Source: Chrysomallon squamiferum
Taxonomy: Eukaryota; Mollusca; Gastropoda; Neomphalida; Peltospiridae
Direction of reading: 5' to 3'
NCBI GenBank assembly: GCA_012295275.1
Contig: CM022676.1
Coordinates: 4,548,687 to 4,568,686, forward strand
Length of the DNA: 20,000 nt
The notes under the pieces were generated by a model. That model saw only the letters and a program-made list of their open reading frames with translations. It did not search any database and had not been told where the DNA came from. Made by a program: the position numbers and the translations under genes. Every line of letters starts with the position of its first letter. Within the stretch, counting starts at the first letter, position 1. This document shows positions 18,956-20,000 of this stretch, in pieces.

Positions 18956-19519
18956 GTTTCATGCCTTTTTTTTATTCGTTTTTCTATGTACATCATAAAT
19001 TATATATTATTTATTTTTTATTTTTTTTCTCTTCACTTTTGTTGTAACAATACTTATACAGTACTATATAATTCACTGAAATTTCGTTATTTATATCTTT
19101 AGAATCTTAAAACAAATATATTCAGTTTAAAAATTTAAGCAGGTTCTTCGTTGGAAAATCTTCTCAAATGCATATGCAAGATACGTTGATAACGTCATCA
19201 CTTTATATCTTTTAAACCCGTTAGCATTATAATGTCAAAGAAACGAAAATCTGCAAACAGTGTCAAAAAAAAAAAGAAGTGTAATCTCTGTAAATCTAAA
19301 TTACAGCTTTTATATCCTGTTTTCTAAAAATCCTTTAAATCTTCAAAATAAAACAAACATAGGAAAAAAAAAAGAAATTCTCAGACCCTAAAACTCCTTA
19401 TGAAATCTTCCGAAATATGACGAAGATGGGCGAAAGAAATTTTGCAGAGGAAGATAAGGAGAAGAAGAAGAAAAAAAAAAAAAAAATCGAGAAGGAAAAT
19501 AAAAAAAAATAATTTAAAA

Positions 19520-19810
19520 AATCTGTGACGGTCACGGATGACTAAGCATGTCAAGATCATCAAGCGGACGGGATTATCGTTAATCGGCTGCGACAAGGAT
19601 TACGTCTTTGTCCTACGTTTTACAGATAATCCGACAACTGTTACGGCATCAACCCACTTTTGCGTCTCTTTATCCAGCTATCTGGCTGGCTTTTGTCAGA
19701 TCAGAAACCTCCAGAATCACTCAGGAGAAATCTCTCACCGTGTCCTCACTATCAGAAAACTCGCGACTTCGTGTCAAACGTTCACACCTACGGAACGTAA
19801 AAAAAAATAA
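19520..19810. promoter_or_regulatory. CpG-bearing unique patch with three GGATTA/TAATCC sites
   Basis: This complex, CG-containing stretch lies within the presumed intron. GGATTA at 19571-19576 and 19597-19602 and TAATCC at 19627-19632 match the K50 homeodomain (OTX/GSC/PITX type) core within 62 bp. A 90-codon + ORF (19538-19810) and an overlapping 72-codon ORF show no recognisable domain, and neither has flanking splice sites that I find convincing. An intronic enhancer is a guess. Confidence 0.3.
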
Positions 19811-19839
19811 ATCCGATGACTTTTAAAAAGATTCACTTT

Positions 19840-19870
19840 TTTGTTCTCTCTCTCGTCCCCTCTCTCCCGC
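19840..19870. repeat. (TC)-rich pyrimidine tract
   Basis: CTCTCTCTCG and TCTCTCCCGC-type sequence immediately precedes the G-rich run. Confidence 0.7.
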
Positions 19871-19877
19871 AGTCAGA

Positions 19878-19898
19878 GGGGTGGGTGGGGGGTGGGGG
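19878..19898 (+). other. G-quadruplex motif with single-base loops
   Basis: Four G tracts (4, 3, 6 and 5 G) are separated by single T bases, the pattern expected of a very stable intramolecular G-quadruplex in the + strand DNA or RNA. Confidence 0.8.
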
Positions 19899-20000
19899 AT
19901 AATAGAGGTTTGTTGCATTGTGTTGGTGATAAATCCCAGAGGTTTGTTTAATGAGAAAGAATGGGAAGGAGGGAAGAAGAGGTTGGCGGGGGTAAAGGAA

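Larger units (their letters stand above)
16346..20000 (+). other. Probable first intron of the PRDM-like gene (runs off the window)
   Basis: After the donor the sequence is AT-rich, stop-dense in all frames, and studded with TTTA, AAAT and poly-T/A tracts. I looked for a continuation of the PR domain (a W-I/L-x2-A-R-N-x2-EQN-type segment behind an acceptor) and did not find one, so the intron is at least 3.6 kb. It contains a short MITE-like element, a unique CpG-bearing patch near 19520-19800 and a G-quadruplex motif near the right edge, each listed separately. Confidence 0.5.

Noticed and set aside
19538-19826. Two overlapping + ORFs of 90 and 72 codons
   Set aside because: Neither resembles a PR domain or zinc finger, and both are open at once; more likely non-coding.

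Overview
The window looks like a stretch of a large, AT-rich, gene-poor animal nuclear genome. Nothing prokaryotic is visible: no operons, no Shine-Dalgarno/ORF packing, no rRNA or tRNA gene. The mass of long di-, tri-, tetra- and pentanucleotide microsatellites, together with one short GC-richer exon ending in a textbook GTAAGT donor, would fit a mollusc and most likely a cephalopod such as an octopus. That taxon is an inference from texture, not from a diagnostic sequence.

Only one protein-coding segment is well supported. It is a first coding exon on the + strand (16151-16345, 65 codons, phase-0 donor) whose translation resembles the start of a PR domain, with PRDM13-type zinc-finger transcription factors as the best guess. 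About 350-600 bp upstream lies a compact, high-complexity block (roughly 15530-15780) with two opposed CCAAT boxes in an inverted repeat, a Rel/NF-kB-type decamer and Runx-type core between them, a CRE-like TTACGTCA and a TEAD-type GGAATG. It reads as the promoter or proximal enhancer of that gene. Everything from 16346 to the right edge would then be its first intron. No second exon is recognisable there.

Layout. 1-2110: mostly microsatellite (TA/CA, AAT/AAG, TAG, TTA/TTG then AAT/AAC) and poly-T. 2110-3160: unique sequence ending in a promoter-like patch with an RFX X-box-like site and two ATGGCGG (YY1-type) motifs. 3160-3720: SSR and TG repeat. 3720-4230: CpG-bearing unique island with several TCF/LEF-like sites and palindromic bZIP/bHLH sites. 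4230-5440: pyrimidine tracts, GAT and TTTA repeats. 5440-6170: unique. 6170-6740: trinucleotide repeats and a 122-bp GA tract. 6740-7700: unique, with a second CpG-bearing island at 7340-7650. 7770-8220: compound SSR. 8220-9530: unique with a 80-bp TC tract. 9530-10150: TA/GT and TAG repeats. 10150-10920: unique. 10920-12120: T-rich, ATTTT, TTA/CAT/CTT/TTG/TAG/AAG repeats. 12540-12880: unique. 12880-14010: TTA, tetramers, a 94-bp TC tract, and a graded pentamer array. 14010-14700: unique with a GTCACGTGAC palindrome. 14700-15300: SSR. 15490-16345: promoter and exon. 16346-20000: intron-like AT-rich DNA containing a MITE-like foldback (17912-18006), a K50-homeodomain-type site cluster (19571-19632) and a strong G-quadruplex motif (19878-19898).

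The long low-complexity ORFs (poly-Ile, Ser, Val, His, Arg, Leu) are translations of microsatellites and are not annotated as genes. I found no convincing new molecular system. The most interesting material is regulatory: the composite block in front of the PR-domain-like exon and the unique islands embedded in the repeat sea. All transcription-factor names below are motif matches by eye, not proof of binding.
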